Source of the DNA: Phenylobacterium sp.
Lineage (GTDB): Bacteria > Pseudomonadota > Alphaproteobacteria > Caulobacterales > Caulobacteraceae
Reading direction: 5' to 3'
DNA: 64,000 nt
NCBI RefSeq assembly: GCF_016124325.1
Contig: NZ_WGNY01000002.1
Location: 26,901 to 90,900, forward strand
Below the pieces are notes generated by a model. It ran no database searches. It worked only from the letters and a program-made list of their open reading frames with translations, and was not told where the DNA came from. This document shows, in pieces, positions 48,815 to 57,349 of the stretch; within the stretch, counting starts at the first letter, position 1, and the number at the start of each line of letters is the position of its first letter. The translations under genes were made by a program, and so were the position numbers.

Positions 48815-49549
48815 ATGGACGATCCTCTCGATTTCTCCGGCAAGACCGTCCTGGTCGTCGGCGGCTCCAGCGGCATCGGCAACGGCGTCGCCCACGGCTT
48901 CCGCGAGCGCGGCGCCACCGTCCACGTCTGGGGCACGCGGGCCAACGCCTCCGACTATTCCGCCGACGAAGGCTCGGACCTGGAGGGCCTCGTCTACGCC
49001 AAGGTCGACGTGGGCGTGCGCGCCGAGATCGACGCGGCGCCGGCGCTGGAGCCTCTGGACGTCCTGGTCCTCTGCCAGGGCACGGTGGCCTACAAGCGCG
49101 CCGAGTTCCGGCCCGAGGCCTGGAACCGGGTGATGGCCGTCAACCTCGACAGCCTGATGGACTGCGCCCGCAAGTTCCACGACACGCTGGCCGCCCGGCG
49201 CGGCGTGATCATCATCGTCAGCTCGGTCTCGGGCTTCACGTCCAACCGCGGCAATCCCGCCTACGCCGCCTCCAAGGCCGGCGCCGTCAGCCTGACCAAG
49301 ACGCTGGGCGAGGCCTGGGCGCACGACGGCATCCGCGTCGTGGGCCTCGCGCCGGGCCTCGTGGACACCAAGCTCACCAAGGTCACCACCGAGAACCCCG
49401 CCCGCCTGGAGGGCGCGCTGCGCTCGATCCCGCTGGGCCGCATGGGCACGCCGCGGGATATGGCCGGCGCGGCCCTGCTGCTGGCCTCGCCCCTCGCCGG
49501 CTATGTGGTCGGCCAGACCCTGATCGTCGATGGAGGCCTTTCGCTATGA
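48815..49549 (+). CDS. SDR family oxidoreductase
   Basis: 244 residues. The Rossmann motif is VVGGSSGIGNGVA, the catalytic Ser lies in SSVSGFTSN and the Tyr-Lys pair in YAASKAG; LGRMGTPRDMAGAALLLAS and GQTLIVDGGLSL complete the fold. The NNAG motif is replaced by LCQGTVAYK. It overlaps the next SDR gene by four bases (ATGA). Within the unit it could oxidise a hydroxyacyl intermediate made by the crotonase. Confidence 0.9.
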   Translation: MDDPLDFSGKTVLVVGGSSGIGNGVAHGFRERGATVHVWGTRANASDYSADEGSDLEGLVYAKVDVGVRAEIDAAPALEPLDVLVLCQGTVAYKRAEFRPEAWNRVMAVNLDSLMDCARKFHDTLAARRGVIIIVSSVSGFTSNRGNPAYAASKAGAVSLTKTLGEAWAHDGIRVVGLAPGLVDTKLTKVTTENPARLEGALRSIPLGRMGTPRDMAGAALLLASPLAGYVVGQTLIVDGGLSL

Positions 49550-50310
49550 CCCACCGTTCCGTCGCGGGCTCCGTCATGCTGATCACCGGGGCCGGCTCCG
49601 GCATGGGCGCCGCCACCGCCCAGGTGTTCGCCGCGGAGGGCGCGCACGTGGCGCTCACCGACCTCAAGCTGGAGACCGTCGCGCCCCTGGCCGACGCCCT
49701 GCGCGAACAGGGCCTCAGCGCCGAGGCCTGGGCGATGGACGTCGCCGACCCCGAAGCGATCCGCATGGTGGTCGACACTGTCGCCCTGCATTTCGGCCGC
49801 CTGGACATCGTCGTGAACAATGCCGGCATCTCGGCATTTTCTCCTATAGATTCAGATAATTATGATGAAGTCTGGACGCGGGCGCTGGCCGTCATGCTCA
49901 CCGCGCACCAGCGCACGATCCGCGCCGCCCTGCCCTACCTGCGCCAGTCCGAGGCGGCCCGCATCGTCAACATCGCCTCCACCGAGGCGCTCGGCGCCAC
50001 CAGCCGCGACAGCCCCTATTCAGCGGCCAAGGCCGGGGTCACGGGCCTGACCCGCGCGCTCGCCGTCGAGCTGGGTCCCGAGGGGATCACCGTCAACTGC
50101 ATCTGCCCGGGGCCCATCCTCACGGGCATGACCCAGGCCATCCCGGAGGCCGACAAGGAGACCTTCGCCCGGCGCCGCACGGCGTTGCGCCGCTACGGCC
50201 GGCCCGAGGAGGTCGCCCACATGACGCTCAGCCTCTGCCTGCCGGCCGCCTCCTACATAACCGGGGTCACCATTCCCGTTGACGGCGGGCTCATGGCGCG
50301 CAACGCCTGA
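49546..50310 (+). CDS. SDR family oxidoreductase containing an AT-rich codon island
   Basis: 254 residues with TGAGSGMGAATA, NNAGISAF, a Ser in NIASTEALG and YSAAKAG; ASYITGVTIPVDGGLMARNA ends the protein. All catalytic residues are kept. Bases 49834-49870 (residues 97-108, AFSPIDSDNYDE) have only about 30% G+C and twelve consecutive codons ending in A or T, in a gene that otherwise uses G/C-ending codons. The island lies just after the NNAG motif, near the dimer-interface helix. Third gene of the crotonase/SDR/SDR unit. Confidence 0.9.
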   Translation: MTHRSVAGSVMLITGAGSGMGAATAQVFAAEGAHVALTDLKLETVAPLADALREQGLSAEAWAMDVADPEAIRMVVDTVALHFGRLDIVVNNAGISAFSPIDSDNYDEVWTRALAVMLTAHQRTIRAALPYLRQSEAARIVNIASTEALGATSRDSPYSAAKAGVTGLTRALAVELGPEGITVNCICPGPILTGMTQAIPEADKETFARRRTALRRYGRPEEVAHMTLSLCLPAASYITGVTIPVDGGLMARNA

Positions 50311-50439
50311 GGACCGGGCAACAACTCGCAACCTGACGCAGGCCGGCGCGCCTCCCGCACGCGCGCCGTGCGGTCATCATGGGCGCAGGTTGGGCGCGAC
50401 CGACGGGATCAAGGCCGCGCCCGGTTCGGGAGATGGATC

Positions 50440-51093
50440 ATGACAGTTTGCAGGGCCGCCCGGCGGGGCGGATGTCTCAAGCGCGCCTGGATTGCGGCCA
50501 GCGCGCTGGCGCTGGCGGCGGGTTCGGCAGGCGCCGCCAGCGCCGCCGAGACGCTGGTCGATTTCGAAGCGCTCGCGGCGCCGACGACCGCATATGTGCT
50601 GGCCGACGTCACCTTCACCACCGGCGTGAATGGCGTGCTGTCGCCAGTCGACGGACCCAACGGCACGCGGACGGTGATCGGCGACTACTACGAGAACCCC
50701 AGCGACCCCGACGGCTTCAGCTTCGCGCCGATCCGGGCCGACTTCGCCACCCTGATGGGTCGTGTCCGCGTCGATCTCGGCGACTGGCCCAGCGTCGAGT
50801 TCGGGGACGAGGACCTTCTGTTCATCGAGGCGTTCGACGCCAACGACATCTCCCTCGGCCGCACCGAGCTGCTGGTCGGCCCCACCGAGCCCGACTTCAA
50901 GACCCTGACCGTGCAGGCGGCGGGCATCCGCTACGTCGTGTTCGGTTCCGAGGGCGTGGGCGGGTCCAGCGTCTACGCCGACAACTTCCGCTTCGACACG
51001 GCCGTTCCCGAGCCCGGGACCTGGGCGCTGCTCCTGGCCGGCTTCGGCGGCATAGGCGCGATAGCCCGGCGGCGACGGGCCGCGGCGGCCTGA
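50440..51093 (+). CDS. PEPxxWA-CTERM sorting-domain protein
   Basis: 217 residues from ATG 50440, with GGGAG 7 bases upstream; an in-frame upstream ATG at 50368 is less likely. A rather long signal peptide (LKRAWIAASALALAAGSAGAASA) precedes a beta-rich domain (TLVDFEALAAPTTAYVLADVTFTTG). The C-terminus is VPEPGTWALLLAGFGGIGAIARRRR: PEP signal, membrane helix and Arg tail, as in the protein at 43217. The N-terminal domain resembles the concanavalin-like or Npun-type domains of other PEP-CTERM proteins. Convergent with the crotonase at 51097, with three bases between stops. Confidence 0.88.
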   Translation: MTVCRAARRGGCLKRAWIAASALALAAGSAGAASAAETLVDFEALAAPTTAYVLADVTFTTGVNGVLSPVDGPNGTRTVIGDYYENPSDPDGFSFAPIRADFATLMGRVRVDLGDWPSVEFGDEDLLFIEAFDANDISLGRTELLVGPTEPDFKTLTVQAAGIRYVVFGSEGVGGSSVYADNFRFDTAVPEPGTWALLLAGFGGIGAIARRRRAAAA

Positions 51094-51096
51094 GGC

Positions 51097-51906
51097 TCAG
51101 GCGCCCGTGAACTTGCCCGGCCGCTTCTCGCGGAAGGCGGCGACGCCCTCGCGGAAATCCTGGCTGGAGGTGGCCAGGAGATACTGGTCGCGGTCCATGT
51201 AGATCGAGGCGTGCGCGGTCGCGGCGCTCAGGGCGTTGACCGCCTCCTTGGTCATGCGGATCGGGATGGGCGGCAGGGCGGCGACCTTGTCGGCCCAGCG
51301 CCGGGCGGCGGCCAGCGCCCCGCCCTTCGCGACGGCCTCGTCGGCAATGCCCCAGTCCAGGCAGCGGGCGGCGTCGAGCGCCTCGCCGAACATCACGAAC
51401 TGCTTGGCCCTCGACGGCCCCGCCAGGGCCACGATACGCGGCAGGCTGCGCCAGCTCATGTTCATGCCCAGGGGAACCTCGGGCAGCCTCAGATAGGCGC
51501 CCTCGCCCATCACCCGGAAATCGCAGCTCAGCACCAGGGCCGCGCCGCCGCCGATGCAGTAGCCCTCGATGGCGGCGATGGTCACCGCCTCGATCTCCTC
51601 CCAGGCGCGGCAGAGGTCCGGCCCCGCCATGATCGCGCGGCGGCTTTCGAGCAGGCTGGGCTGGGCGCGCCGCGCCTCGCTGGCCGAGAGGTCGGCGCCC
51701 GCCGAGAAATAGGCTTCGCCGCCTGAGAGGATCACCGCCCGCACGTCGGTGCGCAGCCGCAGGAGCCGCGCCGCCTCGGTCAGTTCCTCCATCAGTTCGC
51801 CGTTCAGGGCGTTGCGCGCCTCGGGGCGGTTAAGCGCGACCTCGACGATCCCCTCGCGCTTTTCGACGCGGATCAGCCGCCATTCGCCCTCGAACAACCG
51901 GTCCAT
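51097..51906 (-). CDS. Enoyl-CoA hydratase/isomerase family protein
   Basis: 269 residues starting MDRLFEGEWRLIRVEKREGIVEV. Oxyanion segments EAYFSAGADLSAS and GYCIGGGAALVLSCDFRV are present. The first catalytic Glu is replaced by Ala (GGGAALVL) while the second is retained (YLRLPEVPLGMNMSWRSLP). It is similar in plan to caiD-like or 1,4-dihydroxy-naphthoyl-type crotonases, but I cannot assign a substrate. A separate unit; the upstream gene on the same strand is 81 bases away. Confidence 0.88.
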   Translation of the reverse strand: MDRLFEGEWRLIRVEKREGIVEVALNRPEARNALNGELMEELTEAARLLRLRTDVRAVILSGGEAYFSAGADLSASEARRAQPSLLESRRAIMAGPDLCRAWEEIEAVTIAAIEGYCIGGGAALVLSCDFRVMGEGAYLRLPEVPLGMNMSWRSLPRIVALAGPSRAKQFVMFGEALDAARCLDWGIADEAVAKGGALAAARRWADKVAALPPIPIRMTKEAVNALSAATAHASIYMDRDQYLLATSSQDFREGVAAFREKRPGKFTGA

Positions 51907-51987
51907 GTCGCCGACTCCCCCTCACGATTTCGCGCATCATGGGGCCCGGCAGGCCGTTCGTCTTCCCGCGAAGGGTGTCGTCGGGGC

Positions 51988-52584
51988 CTATTCCTTGCGG
52001 CCGAAAACCTTGGGCAGTTTCGGCAGCCAGCCCTTCTTCTTCGTCTTTGGCGGCGGGGCGGCGATCTCCTCGATCGGCGGCGCGCTGGTCGCCGCCTTCA
52101 CCGCTTCGGCGGCCGGCGTCGCCTCGGCCGTCTGCAGGCCGAGGTCCTTGTCGCAGCGCGCGTCCCGCGCCTCGGTCTCGAACACGGTGGCCATCGCCAC
52201 GGGTGCATGGCCGGGCTTGGCGGTGTCGACGACCACGGCGAGCGCCCGGCGGCCGGGCAGGTTGCAGAAGGTCTCGAGGCTGGCGTCGTCGCCCGGATCC
52301 CACTTCGTCCTGGCCGGGGTGAACAGCTCATGCCGCGCCTTGATGGCGGTCAGCATGGCGTCGCGGACCACCACCGGCTCGCCCGCGTCGGCGCGCACGG
52401 TGCAGCTGTCGGGATCCTTGCCCCGGCGGATCACCACGAACTCTCCGTTGGCGTCGCCCACCGGCGCCCCGTCGATCACCGCCGAAAGGCATGCGGCGGT
52501 GGCCGAGCGCGCCTCCTGCTTCGGGTCGGCATGGGCCGCGGCGGCGGGGGCGAGGATCAGGGCGGCAAGGATCAGGACGCGCAT
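51988..52584 (-). CDS. Secreted hypothetical protein
   Basis: 198 residues from ATG 52584. A signal peptide (MRVLILAALILAPAAAAHA) is followed by a globular region with four Cys: ATAACLSAVIDG, DPDSCTVRADAG, ETFCNLPGRR and DARCDKDLG. They may form two disulphides. The C-terminal 60 residues are Ala/Pro/Lys-rich and end in a basic WLPKLPKVFGRKE tail. No domain is recognised. It lies 40 bases downstream of the ppc stop and may be co-transcribed with ppc. Confidence 0.7.
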   Translation of the reverse strand: MRVLILAALILAPAAAAHADPKQEARSATAACLSAVIDGAPVGDANGEFVVIRRGKDPDSCTVRADAGEPVVVRDAMLTAIKARHELFTPARTKWDPGDDASLETFCNLPGRRALAVVVDTAKPGHAPVAMATVFETEARDARCDKDLGLQTAEATPAAEAVKAATSAPPIEEIAAPPPKTKKKGWLPKLPKVFGRKE

Positions 52585-52624
52585 GCCGCCCCGTTCGCCC
52601 AGCATCGCGGCGCTGATATGGCGT

Positions 52625-55273
52625 TCAGCCGGTATTGCGCAGGCCCGAAGCGATGCCGGCCACGGTGAGCTGGATGGCCAGCTTGAGCTGCGGGTCCTCG
52701 TCGCCGGCGCGGCGGCGCGCCAGCAGCTCCACCTGCAGGTGGTTCAGCGGGTCCACCACCTCGGCCGCCAGCGCCACGGACTCGGCCATCTGCGGGTGGT
52801 TGTCGAGCAGGCGCCGCCCGTCCCGGATCTCCAGCACCAGCTCGCAGGCGCGGGCGTGATTGTCGCGGATCCGCTGGAAGATCGCCGCCCCGCCCGGATG
52901 CAGCGCGGCGTACTTCTCCGCGATCGCCATGTCGGACTGCGCCAGCGCCACCTCCATGTTGGAGATCAGGGTCGCGAAGACCTGATCGTCCTTGAGCGCG
53001 CGCAGGTCCTTCGCCGTCAGCCCGGCGCGGTCGGCCCCGCCGGCGAAGCCGAACCAGGCCGGCAGCATGAAGCGCGCCTGCGACCAGCTGAACACCCAGG
53101 GGATCGCCCGCAGGTCCTCGATCCGGCGGCTGGCGGTGCGGGAGGCCGGCCGGCTGCCGATATTCAGGCCCACGATTTCGGCGATCGGCGTGGCGCCCCA
53201 GAAGAAATCCTCGAAGCCCTGGGTGTCGTAGACCAGCTCGCGATAGGCGTGGAACGAGGCTTCGGACAGCGCCTCCATCATCTCGCCGGCGCCATTGGCC
53301 GGGAGCGCGTCGTCCGGCCGGGCGCTCGCCATCAGCACCGCGGCCGCCAGGCTCTCCAGATTGCGCCGCGCCGTGGGCTGGTCGCCGAACCGGCGCGAGA
53401 TCATCTCGCCCTGTTCCGTCAGGCGCAGGCGACCCTTCACCGTGCCGGGCGGCTGGGCCAGGATCGCCTCGGCGGCCGGGCCGCCGCCCCGGCCCACCGA
53501 GCCGCCGCGACCGTGGAAATACTGCAGGTCGAAGCCGTCGACGCGCGCCGCGCTCGACAGGGCCGCCGCGGCCTTGGCGACGTTGTGGCGCGAGGCCACG
53601 TAGCCGCCGTCCTTGTTGGAGTCGGAATAGCCCAGCATCACCTCACGCCAGCCGGGCTCGCCGAACAGCGCCGCCGGCAGCGGCAGCGCCAGCCACTGGC
53701 GCATCAGCTCCGGCCCGAACTCGAGGTCGCCGATGGTCTCCAGCAGCGGGGTGATGCGCACGGCGCTGCGCCCCTTGTCGCCGCCCTTCACCAGGCCGGC
53801 CTGCTTCAGCAGCACCAGCGGCTCCAGGATGTCGGACAGGGTGGCCGTCTTCGAGATGATGTACGCGCCCAGGGCCTTCTCGCCGTAGAGCCGAACCACC
53901 TCGGCCGCCGCGTCCAGCGTGCCGAGCTCGCGCATGGTCTCTTCGGAATAGGTCAGGAACGGCGAGCGCAGCGGCCGGTCGTGGGAGAGCTCCTTGGAGA
54001 GCACGCGCACCCGCTCGGTCTCGTCCGAGCCCAGATAGTCGATGTTGACGCTCGCCCGCACATAGAGCTCGTGGATCATCCGCTCGTGGACGTCGGCGTT
54101 CTGGCGCAGGTCGATCGCCAGCAGGTGGAAGCCGCAGGCCCGCGCCACCGCGATCAGGGTGCGCAGCCGGCCGCCTACGACCCGCTCGCCCAGGTGCTTT
54201 CGGATCGACTGGCGGATGGTCTCCAGGTCGGCGACGAACTCCGAGGCGTGGCCGTACGGCGGGGACTTGCCGCCCCAGGCCCCGCCCGCGATCTGGTCGG
54301 CGGTCGCCGACAACCGCTCCCAGATCTCCTGCAGCGCCTGGCGATAGGGCTCGTCCTGGCGGTGGATCGACGGGTCCGGCGAGGCGCCCGCCAGCGCGAC
54401 CACCCCCGAACTGGCGGGCGACAGGTCGGCGCTGACCGCCATGTCGAACCAGAGGCGGCGCACCTCGTCGGAATAGTGGTTGAGGATCAGCCGCGCCTGC
54501 GAGCGCATCGCCAGCTTCAGGGTCTCGCCGGTCACGCCGGGATGGCCGTCGCGGTCGCCGCCCAGCCACGAGCCCAGGGTCAGCGGCGTCGCCGCCTCGA
54601 AGCGTTCGCTCCAGCCGTCGTAGACCTCGGACAGCGCCGGCAGGATCGAGCGGCGGACGATGGCCAGGGAGTTGCGGATCTCGTCGCCCGGGCTGATCCG
54701 CTCGGGCCGGTGCATGCGCGCCTTCCAGAGCAGCGCCACCTCGCGGAACAGATCCTCGCGGATGCGCTTCTCCTCGGCCGCCGACAGCGGTCCGGTCCGC
54801 AGCGTCATCAGCCGCATGATCTCGGCCTCGCGCTCCACGACGGCGCGACGACGGACTTCCGTGGGATGGGCCGTCAGCACCGGCGCCACCGCCATTCGCG
54901 GCACAAGCCGGCCCGCCGTCCGCGCGCCGACCCGGTCGGCCGCCTCGGTCAGGGTGTGCGGGATTTCGGTCCGCTCGGCTTCGGCCTCGACCTCGCGCAA
55001 CCGGCCGGCGACGTCCTCGCCCAGGTTGCTCATCATGGCCGCGCAGGTGAAGGCCCGCGCCAGATAGACCGCCTGGTCCGGCCGCAGCGCCGAGAACAGC
55101 GCTTCCAACGCCTCCTCGTCGTCCTCGCGCGCGACGCCCTGGGCGCGGCGGACGAGCGCGGCGGCGTCCTCGCCGTCGAGATAGCGGATCACGTCCTCGA
55201 GCAGGTCCTCGAGATAGCGGACCGCCTCGCCCGCGCCGTGTCGCGGATCGGCGGCGACCTTCATGTCCATCAT
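52625..55273 (-). CDS. ppc: Phosphoenolpyruvate carboxylase
   Basis: A full-length 882-residue enzyme that fixes bicarbonate onto phosphoenolpyruvate to make oxaloacetate, replenishing the TCA cycle. Catalytic signatures are all present: VLTAHPTEVRRRAVV (catalytic His), WLGGDRDGHPGVT, YSDSNKDGGYVASRHNVAKA, FHGRGGSVGRGGGP and RAIPWVFSWSQARFMLPAW. The C-terminus QLTVAGIASGLRNTG ends as in known enzymes; the terminal Gly is the usual form. The start is ATG 55273. The KDPG-type aldolase gene is close by. Confidence 0.97.
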   Translation of the reverse strand: MMDMKVAADPRHGAGEAVRYLEDLLEDVIRYLDGEDAAALVRRAQGVAREDDEEALEALFSALRPDQAVYLARAFTCAAMMSNLGEDVAGRLREVEAEAERTEIPHTLTEAADRVGARTAGRLVPRMAVAPVLTAHPTEVRRRAVVEREAEIMRLMTLRTGPLSAAEEKRIREDLFREVALLWKARMHRPERISPGDEIRNSLAIVRRSILPALSEVYDGWSERFEAATPLTLGSWLGGDRDGHPGVTGETLKLAMRSQARLILNHYSDEVRRLWFDMAVSADLSPASSGVVALAGASPDPSIHRQDEPYRQALQEIWERLSATADQIAGGAWGGKSPPYGHASEFVADLETIRQSIRKHLGERVVGGRLRTLIAVARACGFHLLAIDLRQNADVHERMIHELYVRASVNIDYLGSDETERVRVLSKELSHDRPLRSPFLTYSEETMRELGTLDAAAEVVRLYGEKALGAYIISKTATLSDILEPLVLLKQAGLVKGGDKGRSAVRITPLLETIGDLEFGPELMRQWLALPLPAALFGEPGWREVMLGYSDSNKDGGYVASRHNVAKAAAALSSAARVDGFDLQYFHGRGGSVGRGGGPAAEAILAQPPGTVKGRLRLTEQGEMISRRFGDQPTARRNLESLAAAVLMASARPDDALPANGAGEMMEALSEASFHAYRELVYDTQGFEDFFWGATPIAEIVGLNIGSRPASRTASRRIEDLRAIPWVFSWSQARFMLPAWFGFAGGADRAGLTAKDLRALKDDQVFATLISNMEVALAQSDMAIAEKYAALHPGGAAIFQRIRDNHARACELVLEIRDGRRLLDNHPQMAESVALAAEVVDPLNHLQVELLARRRAGDEDPQLKLAIQLTVAGIASGLRNTG

Positions 55274-55311
55274 CGGCGCGCTCCGTCGGCGGCAGCCCCA
55301 CCCTACCCTAA

Positions 55312-55338
55312 CGCCTTCTCGGCGCCGCGGCGAAGGCG
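55312..55338 (-). terminator. Hairpin between the cytochrome c and ppc genes
   Basis: CGCCTTC (55312-55318) pairs with GAAGGCG (55332-55338); the loop contains an inner GGCGCC. It lies between the cytochrome c stop and the ppc start. No clear T-tract, so the termination strength is uncertain. Confidence 0.35.
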
Positions 55339-55345
55339 GGCGCGG

Positions 55346-55753
55346 TTATTCCCGCCGCGGAACGTAGGTCTTGTGGCAGCCATTGCACGCGTCATAGAGC
55401 CGGCCGCCGATTTCAAAGGCTTTCTCGGCGTCGCGCGCCCGCGCGGCGGCCTCGCCCTCGGCCCCGGTCTCCACCATCAGACGCGCATCGTCGTTCCAGC
55501 GGCCGGTGCGGGTGTAGGGCGCGGCGGCCAGGCGACGCCCTTCCGCCTGGAGGGTCTGGGCGCCCTTGACCGCGGCCGCCCACCGCGCCTCGGCCTGGGC
55601 GGGCGTCTCATCCTCCGGCGGATCGTTTCCGCCGGCCCAGAAGGCCAGCGCGCCCGGGTTCACGGACGTGGCCATGATCGTCTTCATGTCCGGCTCGCCC
55701 GCCGTCGCCGCGCCGACGAGGAGGAGCGTCACAGAGAAAACGAGCCCGCGCAT
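55346..55753 (-). CDS. Cytochrome c556-like (class II) protein
   Basis: 135 residues from ATG 55753, with AGGCGGAGGC upstream. Signal peptide MRGLVFSVTLLLVGAATAG, then a four-helix class II cytochrome with the haem motif CNGCH near the C-terminus (YDACNGCHKTYVPRRE). A conserved Met near the start of the mature part (DMKTIMATSVNPGALAFWAGG) could be the sixth ligand. A soluble periplasmic electron carrier. The channel gene ends 12 bases upstream on the same strand. It is distinct from the coupled protein at 33317. Confidence 0.85.
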   Translation of the reverse strand: MRGLVFSVTLLLVGAATAGEPDMKTIMATSVNPGALAFWAGGNDPPEDETPAQAEARWAAAVKGAQTLQAEGRRLAAAPYTRTGRWNDDARLMVETGAEGEAAARARDAEKAFEIGGRLYDACNGCHKTYVPRRE

Positions 55754-55764
55754 GCCTCCGCGCC

Positions 55765-56580
55765 TCATTCGGGATTGGGGATGTTGAGCAAGGTTCCGCA
55801 GGCCTTGCAGTGGACGGCGTCGGGGTCGTGTCGCATCAGCCCACACGACGGACAGGTGAACCAGACCTTGTGCGGCTGGAACAGCGCCTGGGCCAGCCGC
55901 ACGAACAGGGTGATCCCGGAGATCATGGTCACGATCGAGATCAGCTTGCCCCAGGTGCCGGGCAGGACGATGTCGCCGAACCCGGTGGTGGTGAGCGTGG
56001 CGACGGTGAAGTAGAGCGCCTCCACATAGCCGTCGACGCCCACGTGGCGGCCCGCGAAGCTGGTGTAGACGAAGCCCGTCACGATGAAGATGAACGTGAC
56101 CAGGGTGGCGGCGGCCCGCACCACGTCCTCGGTCCGGGTGTCGTCGTAGCGGCGGCCGACCGTCTCCCAGAAGAAGTCGCTGTGGAACAGGGTCCACAGG
56201 CGCAGGACCCGCAGGAACGCCAGGCTGAACAGCACGTGCGGGGCCAGCAGGGTCAGCAGCACGAAGCCGTCCACCCAAACGATCGGCCGCTTGATCCAGC
56301 TCGCGAAGCTCCGCCACGCCAGCGCGCGGGCGGCCAGGTCGGTCGCCAGCACCACAGCCAGCAGATAGTCCAGGGCGAAGAAGAACGGCGTGGCGCGGAT
56401 CAGCGGCGCGGCGATGAAGAAGGCGATCAGGACGAGGTCCACCACGATCACGCCCAGGCGGAACCTCACCGCCGTGCGGGTATGGCCGTGATAGAGATAG
56501 CGGAGGCCCGCTCTCAGGCGGCGGAACGCCCGTCGCGCGCGGCCCTCGCCGTCGGCCTGCCCATCCTGCTGCTGCGCCAT
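55765..56580 (-). CDS. Kv-type potassium channel-like protein with C-terminal zinc ribbon
   Basis: 271 residues with six membrane segments: S1 (GVIVVDLVLIAFFIAAPL), S2, S3 (VWVDGFVLLTLLAP), an S4-like AFLRVLRLWTLF, S5 (LVTFIFIVTGFVYTSF), a pore helix and S6 (LISIVTMISGITLFVRL). The selectivity filter is TTTGFGD (197-203) instead of TVGYGD. After S6 come two CxxC pairs (CPSCG at 243-247, CKACG at 258-262) that should form a zinc ribbon. Ion selectivity is probably potassium. The zinc ribbon is unusual for a channel and may be a redox or metal sensor. It lies 28 bases downstream of the aldolase gene. Confidence 0.85.
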   Translation of the reverse strand: MAQQQDGQADGEGRARRAFRRLRAGLRYLYHGHTRTAVRFRLGVIVVDLVLIAFFIAAPLIRATPFFFALDYLLAVVLATDLAARALAWRSFASWIKRPIVWVDGFVLLTLLAPHVLFSLAFLRVLRLWTLFHSDFFWETVGRRYDDTRTEDVVRAAATLVTFIFIVTGFVYTSFAGRHVGVDGYVEALYFTVATLTTTGFGDIVLPGTWGKLISIVTMISGITLFVRLAQALFQPHKVWFTCPSCGLMRHDPDAVHCKACGTLLNIPNPE

Positions 56581-56608
56581 GCGATCCGAACCTCCGGTGC
56601 GCGCGACC

Positions 56609-57280
56609 CTAGCCGCCCCGGATCTTGCGGATGGTCTCCACGGTGTCGCGGACGCGCGCGGCGATGCCGGCGTAGTCGCCGGCCTCCAGCAGCGCCTTGG
56701 AGATCAGGTTCGAGCCGATCCCGCACGCGACGATGCCGGCCTCGAACCAGGGGCGCAGCGACGCCTCGGTCGCGTCGACGCCGCCGGTGGGCATCACCTT
56801 GCTCCAGGGCATCGGCCCCAGCAGGTTCTTCACGAAATCGGGGCCGCCGACCGCGCCGCCCGGGAACAGCTTGACGATCTCGCAGCCCAGTTCCTGCGCC
56901 TGGCCGATCTCGCTCACCGTGCCGCAGCCCGGGCTGTAGGGGACCATGCGCCGGTTGCAGAGCCGGGCCACTTCGGGGTTCAGCATCGGCCCCACCACGA
57001 AGTTCGCCCCGTTGGCGATGTAGAGCGCCGCCGTCGGCGCATCGACGACCGAACCCACGCCCATGACCACGCTCGGATCGGCCTTGGCGAAGTGGCGCGT
57101 CACCTCGGCGAAGACGTCGAGGGCGAAGTCGCCACGGTTGGTGAACTCCACACACTTCGCGCCGCCGTCCGCGCAGGCCTGGATCACCTTCGCGCAGACC
57201 TCGGGGTCGGGGTGGTAGAAGACCGGCACGACGCCCTGGTCGATCATGGCGCTCAGGGTCTTCAGGCGGTCACGCGCCAT
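56609..57280 (-). CDS. eda: 2-keto-3-deoxy-6-phosphogluconate (KDPG/KHG) aldolase family protein
   Basis: 223 residues with a class I aldolase barrel. The catalytic Glu is in CVEFTNRG (about residue 45) and the Schiff-base Lys in CEIVKLFPGG (about 137); VMPTGGVDA gives the phosphate-binding glycine loop. It cleaves KDPG to pyruvate and glyceraldehyde-3-phosphate, the last Entner-Doudoroff step, or 4-hydroxy-2-oxoglutarate. Its VVPVFYHPDPEVCAKVIQACADGGAKCVEF start differs from the classic E. coli Eda, so specificity could vary. No edd or zwf gene lies in the window. Confidence 0.8.
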   Translation of the reverse strand: MARDRLKTLSAMIDQGVVPVFYHPDPEVCAKVIQACADGGAKCVEFTNRGDFALDVFAEVTRHFAKADPSVVMGVGSVVDAPTAALYIANGANFVVGPMLNPEVARLCNRRMVPYSPGCGTVSEIGQAQELGCEIVKLFPGGAVGGPDFVKNLLGPMPWSKVMPTGGVDATEASLRPWFEAGIVACGIGSNLISKALLEAGDYAGIAARVRDTVETIRKIRGG

Positions 57281-57349
57281 CGGGGTTTTCCATCGCTGAC
57301 GATTCCGGTCGCGCCAGCATAGAGAGGCGAAGCGCCCGGCGCGAGGCGA

